A DNA stretch of 14,481 nt from Bryobacterales bacterium (GCA_003132905.1 PKZC01000374.1:1-14481); one strand, 5' to 3'; positions 1-6,874 are shown, numbered from the stretch's first letter. Notes: generated by a model not told the origin, from the letters alone. Numbers and translations are program-made.

Positions 1-134
1 AAATAGGGGCGTTCAATCGGAGTGGAAATTCCGGTCGAGGTATCGAGAAAACTGGCGTCCCGCCACGGCGACGGGCGTCGGCCGCAAGTGAAGTATCAAC
101 CGAATCGTCATACGAGATAGGAAAGGACAAAGAT
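1..134 (+). other. 5' region upstream of the first gene
   Basis: No gene is supported here. The frame of the downstream gene stays open to the left edge, but its translation is rich in Arg, Ser and Gly and lacks a clear start, while a signal peptide begins exactly at 135. I therefore treat this stretch as leader or promoter DNA. A GAAAGGA ribosome binding site lies at 121-127, about 7 bases before the ATG. I could not pick a convincing -35/-10 pair. Confidence 0.45.
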
Positions 135-494
135 ATGAAGAGTTTGCTCACCGGTCTTATTGGCCTAGGTTTGATGGCTGGCATGGCGTCAATGGCCTCG
201 GCAGCGGACGTCCATGGAGTTCTTATGGATAAGATGTGCTCGGCGAAGGCCGTAAAGGGCGGTCAGAGCGTGGCTACGGCGCACGATCGCGAATGCGCAC
301 TGATGCCGCCCTGCCAACAGAGCGGGTATGGGGTCTTCACTGAAGACAACAAGTTTCTTGTCTTCGATGGTGCCGGGAACACCAAAGCGCTTGCCGCGCT
401 TAAAAAGTCCAAGAAGAAGGATGATCTAAAAGTGATTGTCACCGGCGATGTTCAAGGAGACACGATTAAGGTTGCCAGCCTGAAGCTAATGTAG
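135..494 (+). CDS. small secreted protein with three cysteines, OB-fold-like
   Basis: This 119-residue exported protein has no function I can name. Residues 1-23 form a signal peptide: a Lys, a Leu/Gly/Met-rich core, then A-S-A before the mature start near Ala24-Asp25. The mature part begins V-H-G-V-L-M-D-K-M-C and holds Cys35, Cys54 and Cys60. It ends in short alternating strands (VIVTGDVQGDTIKVASLKL) of the kind seen in small periplasmic beta-barrel/OB-like proteins of Acidobacteria with a G-x-L-x-D-x-x-C start. That fold and the role of the cysteines (disulfide or metal) are inferred. The ATG at 135 is chosen because a GAAAGGA site lies about 7 bases upstream and the signal peptide starts there. 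It is the first gene of a + strand run of exported proteins; 26 bases separate it from the next reading frame. Confidence 0.8.
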   Translation: MKSLLTGLIGLGLMAGMASMASAADVHGVLMDKMCSAKAVKGGQSVATAHDRECALMPPCQQSGYGVFTEDNKFLVFDGAGNTKALAALKKSKKKDDLKVIVTGDVQGDTIKVASLKLM

Positions 495-520
495 ACTGAC
501 CCTGACGTTGCTTAGTAACA

Positions 521-991
521 GTGGGGAAATCCCAGCGTCTTGATGCGGCTATATTCCCCATGCAGATCGTGCAGACGCCAAAGACAGTCGTGATGTTGTT
601 GGAGTTATTCCATGTGTTCCGGGTGATCCAGATTGACGCCAAACACCCCGAGGATCTGGAAGCGTCGTTCATGGGCGACTCTGTCGGCCGCTGGGAGGGA
701 GACACGTTGGTGGTGGACACCATCGGTATCAAGCCCACCGTTTCCGGCTATCGGGGCATGCCGCACAGCCCTCAGATGCGCGTCACCGAGCGCATCCGCA
801 TGCTTTCACCCGAAATTCTGCACGATCAAATTACGATTGACGATCCGGTGGTGCTCGAAAAGCCGTTTACCTATACAGTGGCATTTAAGCGCATGGCCAG
901 CGATTATGAGATGGTCGAATTTGTCTGCGACAACAATCGGGAATATGTCGACGAGAAAGGCATTGTGCGGCTGAAGCTTCACAATCAGTAA
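521..991 (+). CDS. N-terminally truncated WEGD-family protein (probable gene remnant)
   Basis: The 156-residue frame matches only the C-terminal 60 percent of the secreted family also encoded at 1006-1821 and 6104-6874. It shares the P-x-x-I-x-Q strand (13-18), F-x-V-F-R-V-I (30-36), M-G-D-S-V-G-R-W-E-G-D-T-L-V-V-D-T (51-67), the D-D-P turn (107-109) and E-F-V-C near the end (Cys136). Missing are the signal peptide, the P-D-L-S-G-x-W strand and the Cys-containing loop that precedes P-x-x-I-x-Q in both full-length paralogues. The 'HVFRVI' region also lacks the usual D-G-R triplet. The frame is stopped upstream at 503, the GTG at 521 has no ribosome binding site, and only 26 bases separate it from the previous gene, so the 5' part seems deleted rather than misread. 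The surviving codons are intact, with no internal stop or frameshift. It could be a recent pseudogene or a cytoplasmic short form; I favour a remnant. Confidence 0.6.
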   Translation: MGKSQRLDAAIFPMQIVQTPKTVVMLLELFHVFRVIQIDAKHPEDLEASFMGDSVGRWEGDTLVVDTIGIKPTVSGYRGMPHSPQMRVTERIRMLSPEILHDQITIDDPVVLEKPFTYTVAFKRMASDYEMVEFVCDNNREYVDEKGIVRLKLHNQ

Positions 992-998
992 GAGAGGA
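991..998 (+). promoter_or_regulatory. ribosome binding site for the GTG start at 1006
   Basis: AGAGAGGA lies 7 bases before the GTG at 1006 and begins on the last base of the preceding stop codon. It supports the GTG start over the in-frame ATG at 1024. Confidence 0.6.
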
Positions 999-1005
999 TC
1001 GAAAA

Positions 1006-1821
1006 GTGCATCATCCATTTCGAATGGCAAAGGCGATTTTGACCGCGAGTGTGTTCGTCACATCGGCCATGAGTGCGATGGCGCAGTCAGCGCCTCCAGT
1101 CCCTGCGCCACCGCCGCCCCAGCTTGGCGCACTGGCTCCTTCGAACATCGAGAAGCCGCGCCCCAAACCTCCCTTCGACGTTACCGGAACCTGGTTACAC
1201 GCCTTCAGCCGCGATAATCCATTCACTTTCTCGCCCCCGGCCGGTTTCAAGCTGACGCCCGAAGCGCAGGTGCAATACGACGCAGCCAAGAAAGCCCGGG
1301 CCGAAGGCAAGGCCTACCATGACGACATCGGCCAATGCTGGCCGGCTGGATTGCCGGTAATCATGACGCGCGTGTGGCCCATCGCCATGATCCAGAAGCC
1401 CACCGTAATTTTCATGGTGAGCGGTTTCATGAACAGCACGCGCATCATTTATCTGGATGGGCGCAAGCACACTGATCCGGACCTCGTAATTCCCAGCTTC
1501 AACGGGGAATCGATCGGGCACTGGGAAGGCGATTCGCTGGTGGTGGATACAACGGGCTTCGTCGATGACCACCATTGGCTCGACAATGGCATCCCGCTCA
1601 GCGATCAGACGCACATGGTGGAACGCATGCGTTTGATCAACGATGGGGCTACGCTCGAAATCGAATACACGATTTCGGATCCTAAGGATTGGGTGGGCGA
1701 GTGGAAGTGGACGAAGCGTTGGAAACGGGTGGACGACACCGATATCACCGAAGCATCGTGCCTGCCGGATCTTAACGCGCATATGCCGAGCGTGACGTCG
1801 AAATCCGTGAACGTCCGGTGA
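1006..1821 (+). CDS. secreted WEGD-family protein, full length
   Basis: This 271-residue exported protein belongs to a large acidobacterial/proteobacterial family of unknown function. The signal peptide is residues 1-27 (Lys9, hydrophobic core, A-M-A-Q), followed by a Pro-rich linker (residues 29-40). Family landmarks follow: P-P-F-D-V-T-G-T-W (55-63), Q-C-W-P-A-G-L-P with Cys111, P-I-A-M-I-Q (125-130), Y-L-D-G-R-K-H (149-155), the core S-I-G-H-W-E-G-D-S-L-V-V-D-T (169-182), a D-H-H-W-L-D segment (188-193) rich in possible ligands, and E-A-S-C (Cys252). Cys111 and Cys252 correspond to Cys103 and Cys242 of the paralogue at 6104-6874, so a disulfide is plausible. Alternating strands suggest a beta-rich, possibly lipocalin-like fold, but that is inference. 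It lies 20 bases before the DUF6152 gene, which points to co-expression. Confidence 0.8.
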   Translation: MHHPFRMAKAILTASVFVTSAMSAMAQSAPPVPAPPPPQLGALAPSNIEKPRPKPPFDVTGTWLHAFSRDNPFTFSPPAGFKLTPEAQVQYDAAKKARAEGKAYHDDIGQCWPAGLPVIMTRVWPIAMIQKPTVIFMVSGFMNSTRIIYLDGRKHTDPDLVIPSFNGESIGHWEGDSLVVDTTGFVDDHHWLDNGIPLSDQTHMVERMRLINDGATLEIEYTISDPKDWVGEWKWTKRWKRVDDTDITEASCLPDLNAHMPSVTSKSVNVR

Positions 1822-1828
1822 AATCGAT

Positions 1829-1837
1829 AAGGAAGGA
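1829..1837 (+). promoter_or_regulatory. ribosome binding site deciding the DUF6152 start
   Basis: AAGGAAGGA sits 4 bases before the ATG at 1842. An in-frame GTG at 1818 overlaps the previous stop codon, but it would put a charged 8-residue extension before the signal peptide and place this strong site inside the gene. Confidence 0.65.
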
Positions 1838-1841
1838 TTTT

Positions 1842-2243
1842 ATGAGACGACTACATATCGCGTGCGCGTTCATTCTCGGGATGGGCTTGGCCGGCTCGGC
1901 TTACGCGCACCATTCCATGGAAGGTTTTGACCGCGACAAGAACGTGACGCTGGTTGGGACCGTAAAGCAATTCAAGTGGGCCAATCCCCATTCCTGGATC
2001 GAGTTGGAAGTCCCGAACGATAAGGGTACGGTTGAGACCTGGAACATAGAGATGACGGCGCCGTTCGTTTTGATCCGGGCCGGATGGCGGGCCAGTTCTC
2101 TCAAACCGGGCGACAAGGTGACGGTGGTGGGTCATCCGCAAAAGACCGGCGAACCCGGAGCACTGTTCGTTTCGGTGACGTTGGCCAATGGCGAAAAGCT
2201 GACGGACCGGCCCCCCACCGCGACGCCCGTGCCTGCCAAGTGA
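1842..2243 (+). CDS. DUF6152 family exported protein
   Basis: This 133-residue protein matches the DUF6152 pattern: signal peptide, H-H-S, a G-T-V strand, W-x-N-P-H, and a C-terminal G-D-x-V-T-V-x-G strand. Residues 1-22 are the signal peptide (Arg2-Arg3, hydrophobic core) ending A-Y-A, so signal peptidase would leave His23-His24-Ser25 at the mature N-terminus. W46-A-N-P-H50 is the second invariant-looking histidine. The strand pattern (NVTLVGTVKQF, WIELEV, DKVTVVGHP, ALFVSVTLANG) suggests a small OB-like barrel; this is inferred. The function is unknown. The start is fixed by the AAGGAAGGA site. The stop overlaps the GTG of the next gene, so the two are translationally coupled. Its closest partner in the window is the DUF6152 protein at 6887-7273, which shares both histidine motifs but little else at residue level. 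Confidence 0.85.
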   Translation: MRRLHIACAFILGMGLAGSAYAHHSMEGFDRDKNVTLVGTVKQFKWANPHSWIELEVPNDKGTVETWNIEMTAPFVLIRAGWRASSLKPGDKVTVVGHPQKTGEPGALFVSVTLANGEKLTDRPPTATPVPAK

Positions 2244-3139
2244 GGCGCCGGCTCAATCTCGGTGCGCTAGCGCTGGCATTAGCGCTGCTCCCAAACGCTG
2301 TGAGCGCGGCGCCATCCAAGAACGCGCCCTGCAATCGCGAATGTTTGCGCGGCTTCGTCACACAATACCTGAACGCAATGGTGGCGCACAAACCTGCGGA
2401 TCTTGCGCTTGCCGATAACGTCCGGTTCACCGAAGACACCGTCGAAACCAAGCTAGGCGAAAGCCCGTTGTGGAAGAATGCCGCCCATCTTCGCCCTTAC
2501 CGGCTCGACATTTTGGATGTCCGGCAGGGCGTGGCGGCGTCTCAGGTGATTGTTGAGGAAGCCGGAACGCCGGTGATGCTCATGTTGCGGCTGAAAATGG
2601 AGCGCGGCAAAATTTCGGAAGTGGAGACGCAGGTAACCAGAAACAAGGCGGAGGGATCGCTCTTCAACATCGAAGCCCTCAAGGCTCCGAGCAGCGCGAT
2701 GTTGTGGACGCCCGGCGACTCAGAACGTAACTCTCGCGAAGACGCCATCAAGATCGCCAAGCTTTACCCGGCCGGCCTGAAAGCAGGCAGTTTCGTCACC
2801 GTAGATGCGCCCTTCGCCGCCGACGCCTACCGTTTCGAAAACGGGCAACTGATGGCCGGCAAGGGCTGCACCTTTCGACCCGACTGCGTGGATATCAAGT
2901 CTCAAAAGATTCCCACGCTATCGGGAATCGCAACGCGCGTCGCCGCCGTGGACGAAGACCTGGGCATCGTACTTCTTCGTATGGACTTTGGCGCAGGATC
3001 TTCGCGCGTGCCGGGTGACTCGCTGGTCGTATGGGAAGCCTTCAAGGTTTATGGCGGCCAGATCCACGCGGTGGAAGCATTCATGAAGAACATGCCGCTA
3101 GGCACGCCTTCCGGCTGGGATTCACCGGGCGGCAACTGA
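2240..3139 (+). CDS. secreted DUF8021/SnoaL-like protein
   Basis: This 299-residue exported protein has a signal peptide (Arg-rich start, Ala/Leu core, V-S-A-A cleavage near residue 23) and then C-N-R-E-C-L-R-G-F-V-T-Q-Y-L-N-A-M-V-A-H (31-50). That is the hallmark C-x-x-x-C-L helix of a SnoaL-like family often listed as DUF8021, which usually appears as two tandem cone-like halves; the second half is visible from about residue 160 (R-E-D-A-I-K-I-A-K-L-Y). The C-terminus ends in the family-typical M-P-L-G-T-P-S-G-W. Enzymatic activity is not established for this group. The frame is open back to 2084, but I choose the GTG at 2240 because it forms a four-base GTGA overlap with the preceding stop and starts the signal peptide. 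The last 18 bases overlap the convergent gene on the - strand. The domain name is from memory of the family. Confidence 0.75.
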   Translation: MRRRLNLGALALALALLPNAVSAAPSKNAPCNRECLRGFVTQYLNAMVAHKPADLALADNVRFTEDTVETKLGESPLWKNAAHLRPYRLDILDVRQGVAASQVIVEEAGTPVMLMLRLKMERGKISEVETQVTRNKAEGSLFNIEALKAPSSAMLWTPGDSERNSREDAIKIAKLYPAGLKAGSFVTVDAPFAADAYRFENGQLMAGKGCTFRPDCVDIKSQKIPTLSGIATRVAAVDEDLGIVLLRMDFGAGSSRVPGDSLVVWEAFKVYGGQIHAVEAFMKNMPLGTPSGWDSPGGN

Positions 3140-3550
3140 CCGTTTCAAGTCGAAAATAGAAGGCGCGCCCGCAAAAAACCAAACGGCCAATAGCGCATCG
3201 CTGATCGCGCACCCGGCTGAAGAGTTCGGAACAAACGGCAGGATGGGATGGCCATAGAAATGGTGGGCCAGATCCCAAATGGTGTGCAAGATCCAGCCTA
3301 GCCCGATGAAATTATACGAGCGAAGGCCGCGGTAGGCGCAGTAGGTTACTACCGCAGTGAAAACAACCTCCCATATTCCAAATCCGCCACCGCTTAGGTA
3401 GGCTGCGCCCGCGCCACCGATCATGATGGCCATGAAGTTCCTGCGATTTGGTTCCTTGATCAGCGAAGCGCCTGCAATGAATAGGATTACGAACAAGACG
3501 GCAAAGACGCCGTTCGATGCGTGAAAATTCGCGAAGGAATTTGGGTTCAT
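3122..3550 (-). CDS. DUF6010 family integral membrane protein
   Basis: This 142-residue polytopic membrane protein has hydrophobic segments at about 13-31, 38-55, 58-75, 80-93 and 115-130. The conserved stretch G-L-G-W-I-L-H-T-I-W-D-L-A-H-H (83-97) and H-P-I-L-P-F-V-P-N-S-S-A-G-C-A (101-115) matches what I recall of DUF6010. His89, His96, His97 and His101 lie in or next to a membrane helix and could bind a metal or cofactor, which is inference. The ATG overlaps the tetR stop by four bases (ATGA), so it is translationally coupled to the regulator and is its probable target. The C-terminal codons overlap the convergent gene ending at 3139. There is no biochemical function I can assign. Confidence 0.7.
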   Translation of the reverse strand: MNPNSFANFHASNGVFAVLFVILFIAGASLIKEPNRRNFMAIMIGGAGAAYLSGGGFGIWEVVFTAVVTYCAYRGLRSYNFIGLGWILHTIWDLAHHFYGHPILPFVPNSSAGCAISDALLAVWFFAGAPSIFDLKRSVAAR

Positions 3551-4170
3551 GTTGTCTTTCTCCGATGTTTGGCGCGCACCGGGCGGGCGCGTTCCATCAG
3601 CGCTTCAAACGCGACGCCCGCGCGCCGGTCGGCATCGGCTGAGCGGAGAAAGCGGTGAGCCGCGTGATGGCTTAAGTAGATGCCGCAGAGCTCCCAGACA
3701 AATTGATCGACATCCAGGTTGCGGCGGAATTGTCGACGATCGATGGCGTCCTGAACCAACCGCTTCAACAAGCCGCGCCACTCGCTTTCCATGGCGAGAA
3801 CTTGATTGCGGACCGCCCCCTCCACGTCGTCGAACTCAAAGAGCCCGGCAGCCACGGGACATCCGCCTGGAAGCCCCGCTCGCTGCGCCCATCCGAACCA
3901 GCGATGCACCAATGCCTTCAGTCGCGCAAGCCCCTGCTCGGAACGCATGGCCGGTACTACGACATGTTCTTTGGCGAATTCGGCCATGTGCCGTAGCAAT
4001 CCGATCTGCACTTCTTCCTTGGAATGGAAATGCGCGAACAGGCCGCTCTTAGACATCCCCACCTGATCCGCCAGCACGCCGAGCGTGACGCCTGTTAATC
4101 CCGCCTGGCTCATCAACGCTATTCCTTGGGCCAGGATGCGTTCGCGGGTGGTGACGGCGGCGCTTGTCAT
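3547..4170 (-). CDS. TetR family transcriptional regulator
   Basis: This 207-residue regulator has a classical TetR N-terminus: T-R-E-R-I-L-A-Q-G (8-16), and a helix-turn-helix at about 29-48 (T-L-G-V-L-A-D-Q-V-G-M-S-K-S-G-L-F-A-H-F) followed by the K-E-E-V helix. The C-terminal ligand domain carries G-G-C-P-V-A-A, common in one TetR C-terminal subfamily, and ends in a basic tail (K-H-R-R-K). A ligand cannot be deduced. It is the first gene of a two-gene unit with the DUF6010 membrane protein and is divergent from the subtilase gene, with 95 bases between the two start codons. A perfect palindrome at 4185-4196 in that space suggests autorepression. No Shine-Dalgarno sequence is visible before the ATG, and a TATGCT box 7 bases upstream of it would allow a leaderless transcript. 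Confidence 0.9.
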   Translation of the reverse strand: MTSAAVTTRERILAQGIALMSQAGLTGVTLGVLADQVGMSKSGLFAHFHSKEEVQIGLLRHMAEFAKEHVVVPAMRSEQGLARLKALVHRWFGWAQRAGLPGGCPVAAGLFEFDDVEGAVRNQVLAMESEWRGLLKRLVQDAIDRRQFRRNLDVDQFVWELCGIYLSHHAAHRFLRSADADRRAGVAFEALMERARPVRAKHRRKTT

Positions 4171-4184
4171 ATGAAGAGCATAGC

Positions 4185-4196
4185 ACGACCGGTCGT
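4185..4196. promoter_or_regulatory. predicted TetR operator (perfect 12-bp palindrome)
   Basis: ACGACCGGTCGT is its own reverse complement and lies 14 bases upstream of the tetR start codon. Palindromes with GACC/GGTC arms are frequent among TetR-family operators. On the - strand it is followed by TATGCT (4182-4177), a weak -10 candidate, so a bound repressor would sit in the promoter spacer. The -35 is not recognisable. Whether it also controls the divergent protease gene is unknown. Confidence 0.55.
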
Positions 4197-4228
4197 TCTT
4201 TTCTTGCCGCGCCGTGACCAGGCATACG

Positions 4229-4262
4229 CCGGTGTATCGTGGTTCTCCCGGTGTATCGTGGT
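4229..4262 (+). repeat. two tandem 15-bp direct repeats before the protease gene
   Basis: CCGGTGTATCGTGGT occurs at 4229-4243 and again, identically, at 4248-4262, a 19-base period. The second copy ends 3 bases before the ATG of the subtilase gene. It could be a tandem protein-binding site or a small duplication. The spacing is nearly two helical turns. Confidence 0.7.
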
Positions 4263-4265
4263 GTA

Positions 4266-6137
4266 ATGAGTGGGTTTATTACAAAGCTGGCCTTGTTCTC
4301 TATCGTTGGCTGTGCCTGTTTCGCCCAACCGAAGAAAGTGGTCAAAAGCGAAAGCGATCTGCCGCGCTTTACCTATGCGGTGAAAGGCAACGTCGCCGAT
4401 CTGCTGCGTGCAGATTCGCCGGCCTTCAACGATTTTGCCGCCAAGGTTCGGGCGGATCTGGAATCGGTCCTCAACAATTACCAAATAGAAGATAATTCCA
4501 CTAAGCGCCAATTACTGGACGCCCAGCTCTCATTCGAGGAACTCGACGGCCGGAATGAGCAGGCCCTTCGCACCATTGAAGAGATCCGAAGCCTGGAAGA
4601 AAAGCCTGACGCCAAACTGATGGCAGACCTCACCGACAAGGCCATACTCGAAGCCCGCCTGGATTCGAAAGCCAGTAGCGGCGCGGCGTACCAGGCCGCT
4701 TTTGCGCGACGATTCGCGGCCGCGGTGAATGCCCTGCCCTGGAACGTGGTGCAAGATCGTATAAAAGAGCTGAAAGGCCGCTACGAAATTCTCAGCGAGC
4801 CGTTTATCGCTGGAAGGCTGGCATCCGGCGTTCAGCCCATGGTGGACAAGTCGCAAGCCGTTGACAACCAGACCGCCTGGCAACTGCTGAACGTGCGGCG
4901 TGCCGCGCTTTACACTATTCCTCTAAAAGGCAGCGCAACCGAGGCACTGGAAGCCTATGTCGTCGCGCATGCGGTGGTCAAACCGGATATTTGGGAAGCC
5001 CGCGACGTAACGCTATCGGCGAGCGACAAGTTGACGCCCGTCTTGATCGGAATCTGGGACAGCGGCGTGGATGTTTCGAACTTTCCGCAACAGCTTTATT
5101 CCGACCCGATGCCGGACTGGCACGATCCGCACGGCCTGGCTTTCGACGACCAGGGCGGCCATTCCAAAAGTCTTCTGCTGCCGATTCCAGAAACAGAGCT
5201 CAAGGCCTATACGCCGTTCCTTCCAACTCTAAAAGGGATGCAAGATCAGGCACGCGGTGTGGACACCCCCGAAGCCTCGGCCTTCCGCCAAAAAGCGGCC
5301 AGCATGCCTCCCGACCAGTCACGCGCTCTGTTTGACAGGCTCAAACTCTACGATCCTTACATTCACGGAACGCACGTGGCCGGCATCTCGGTGCGCGGGA
5401 ATCCCACAGCCCGCTTGGTAGTGTTTCGGTTCAACGACCAGTTGCCGGACCTGACATTCGCCCCCACCACGGCCTGGGCGCAACGGCTGGCCGCCGATTT
5501 TCGCGAGATCGGTGAGTATTGCCGCACGCATCACGTTCGCGTCGTCAACATGAGCTGGGGTGACCAGCCGAGCGAGTTTGAAACCTGGCTTTCGAAAACG
5601 GGCCAGGGTAAGGATGCAGCGGAGCGCAAAAAGCAGGCGCTGGAATTATTCGAAATCTGGAAGGCCTCAGTTGCCGATGCCATCAAAAACGCGCCAGGCA
5701 CGCTATTCATCTGCGCAGCCGGCAATTCCAACAGCAATCCAGGATTTGATCAGGACGTTCCAGCGTCGCTCCACTTGCCGAACCTGATCGCGGTTGGCGC
5801 CGTGAATCAAGCCGGCGACGAAACTTCGTTTACCAGCTACGGCAGTTCGGTTGTCGTGGATGCCGATGGTTACAACGTGGAAAGCTACGTTCCCGGAGGG
5901 ACGAAGTTAAAGCTTTCCGGAACGTCGATGGCATCGCCTGGCGTGACCAATCTTGCCGCGAAGCTACTCGCCGTCGATCCTAACCTGACGCCCCAACAAG
6001 TGATCTCGCTCATCAAAGATGGAGCGACGGCAACCGAAGATGGCCGAAGGCATTTGATCGACGAAAAGCGGTCGATAGAATTATTGAAAAATCATTCGCA
6101 CGTTCAACGGCCGGGCACGATGTGCTGCAGGTCCTGA
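4266..6137 (+). CDS. exported subtilisin-family (S8) serine protease
   Basis: This 623-residue protease has a full S8 triad: Asp265 in G-I-W-D-S-G-V-D, His367 in H-G-T-H-V-A-G-I, Ser554 in S-G-T-S-M-A-S-P-G, with the oxyanion Asn487 in C-A-A-G-N-S. The N-terminus (residues 1-20) is a signal peptide; I13-V-G-C16 fits a lipobox, so membrane anchoring is possible, with cleavage after C-A-C-F-A as the alternative. Residues about 20-240 are mostly helical and charged (K/E/D/A-rich), and do not resemble the usual I9 inhibitor propeptide. Asp to His spans 102 residues, against about 32 in subtilisin BPN', so there is an insertion in the catalytic domain. I chose the ATG at 4266 because the signal peptide starts there. 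An in-frame GTG at 4239 lies inside a repeat and would add nine residues. No good ribosome binding site is visible for either. The 3' end overlaps the convergent gene by 34 bases. Substrates are unknown. Confidence 0.88.
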   Translation: MSGFITKLALFSIVGCACFAQPKKVVKSESDLPRFTYAVKGNVADLLRADSPAFNDFAAKVRADLESVLNNYQIEDNSTKRQLLDAQLSFEELDGRNEQALRTIEEIRSLEEKPDAKLMADLTDKAILEARLDSKASSGAAYQAAFARRFAAAVNALPWNVVQDRIKELKGRYEILSEPFIAGRLASGVQPMVDKSQAVDNQTAWQLLNVRRAALYTIPLKGSATEALEAYVVAHAVVKPDIWEARDVTLSASDKLTPVLIGIWDSGVDVSNFPQQLYSDPMPDWHDPHGLAFDDQGGHSKSLLLPIPETELKAYTPFLPTLKGMQDQARGVDTPEASAFRQKAASMPPDQSRALFDRLKLYDPYIHGTHVAGISVRGNPTARLVVFRFNDQLPDLTFAPTTAWAQRLAADFREIGEYCRTHHVRVVNMSWGDQPSEFETWLSKTGQGKDAAERKKQALELFEIWKASVADAIKNAPGTLFICAAGNSNSNPGFDQDVPASLHLPNLIAVGAVNQAGDETSFTSYGSSVVVDADGYNVESYVPGGTKLKLSGTSMASPGVTNLAAKLLAVDPNLTPQQVISLIKDGATATEDGRRHLIDEKRSIELLKNHSHVQRPGTMCCRS

Positions 6138-6874
6138 TTGTTTTCCTGGCACTCGGCTTCCATAATGCGCTCATCGCGAGGCGGGTGGCGTAGGATCAGG
6201 CGATACTGCCAGGGCTTGGTAAACACCTTCGGATCCTCCATAGTGGCTTCGTACAAAATCGTATCGTTCGGTTGCAGCGTATAGCGCTCCACTACGTGGA
6301 GATCCTCGCTGTGAAAATGTCCCGCGCCAGGCAGCCAGGTCTTGTCATTGAAGCCGGTAACGTCAACCACGAACGTGTCGCCATCCCAGCGCCCGATGGA
6401 ATCGCCCATGTAAGCAGGATCGAGCTCGGCTGGATGAGAGCGTCCATCGGTTGGAATAATCCGAAAGATGTGGTTGGTCTCATAGAGAATGTAGGTCTTG
6501 GCGGCCGTCTGCGCGATCTCGAACGGCACCGGGATGCCGGTGACACGCGGCGTGCCGGCCATCTTGCATTGCACCGTCGGATCGTTGCGGTCGTCCGATG
6601 CGAGCGCCTTCACTTTGGGGAGGGCCCAATCCTGATAGGGCGCCGGTCCCGCGGGAGGTCCCCAAGTGCTGGCGCGGCCTTCGCCCGGACGCACTTCACC
6701 AGTTTCGCCGAAAAGGCTAACGCCGATGCCTTGCCAGATACCGGACAGATCCGGTCTGCCGGCGGCGTCACGGCGAATCTTCCCTGGACCACCGGCCTTC
6801 ACGGCGGATGTTTTGTCTTGCGCGAATGCCGTGATGGAAACTGTTACAGCCACCAGCAATAATGCGATCTTCAT
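6104..6874 (-). CDS. secreted WEGD-family protein, full length (second copy)
   Basis: This 256-residue exported protein is a paralogue of the product of 1006-1821. It has a signal peptide (1-19, ending A-F-A-Q), the family entry motif G-R-P-D-L-S-G-I-W (39-47), Cys103 in V-Q-C-K-M-A-G-T-P, P-F-E-I-A-Q (117-122), H-I-F-R-I-I-P-T-D-G-R-S-H-P (135-148), the core M-G-D-S-I-G-R-W-D-G-D-T-F-V-V-D-V (156-172), D-K-T-W-L-P-G-A-G-H-F-H-S-E (177-190) and Cys242 in E-A-E-C. The two cysteines align with Cys111 and Cys252 of the paralogue. The central segment is closer to the classical form of the family than the copy at 1006. A GGAG site lies 7 bases before the ATG. It is second in a two-gene unit, 12 bases after the DUF6152 gene. 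The function is unknown; it is probably periplasmic or extracellular. Confidence 0.82.
   Translation of the reverse strand: MKIALLLVAVTVSITAFAQDKTSAVKAGGPGKIRRDAAGRPDLSGIWQGIGVSLFGETGEVRPGEGRASTWGPPAGPAPYQDWALPKVKALASDDRNDPTVQCKMAGTPRVTGIPVPFEIAQTAAKTYILYETNHIFRIIPTDGRSHPAELDPAYMGDSIGRWDGDTFVVDVTGFNDKTWLPGAGHFHSEDLHVVERYTLQPNDTILYEATMEDPKVFTKPWQYRLILRHPPRDERIMEAECQENNQDLQHIVPGR

Noticed and set aside
1195..1782. - strand frame (195 codons) antisense to the WEGD-family gene
   Set aside because: It has no recognisable start context or domain, and the + strand gene has a signal peptide and two paralogues.
3549..4052. + strand frame (167 codons) opposite tetR
   Set aside because: It is Arg/Pro/Ser-rich and antisense to a clear helix-turn-helix regulator.
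4229..4262. Start of a CRISPR or longer tandem array
   Set aside because: There are only two 15-bp copies with a 4-base spacer and no cas genes.
6272..6862. + strand frame (196 codons) opposite the second WEGD-family gene
   Set aside because: It lacks a ribosome binding site and any motif; the - strand product is a clear family member.
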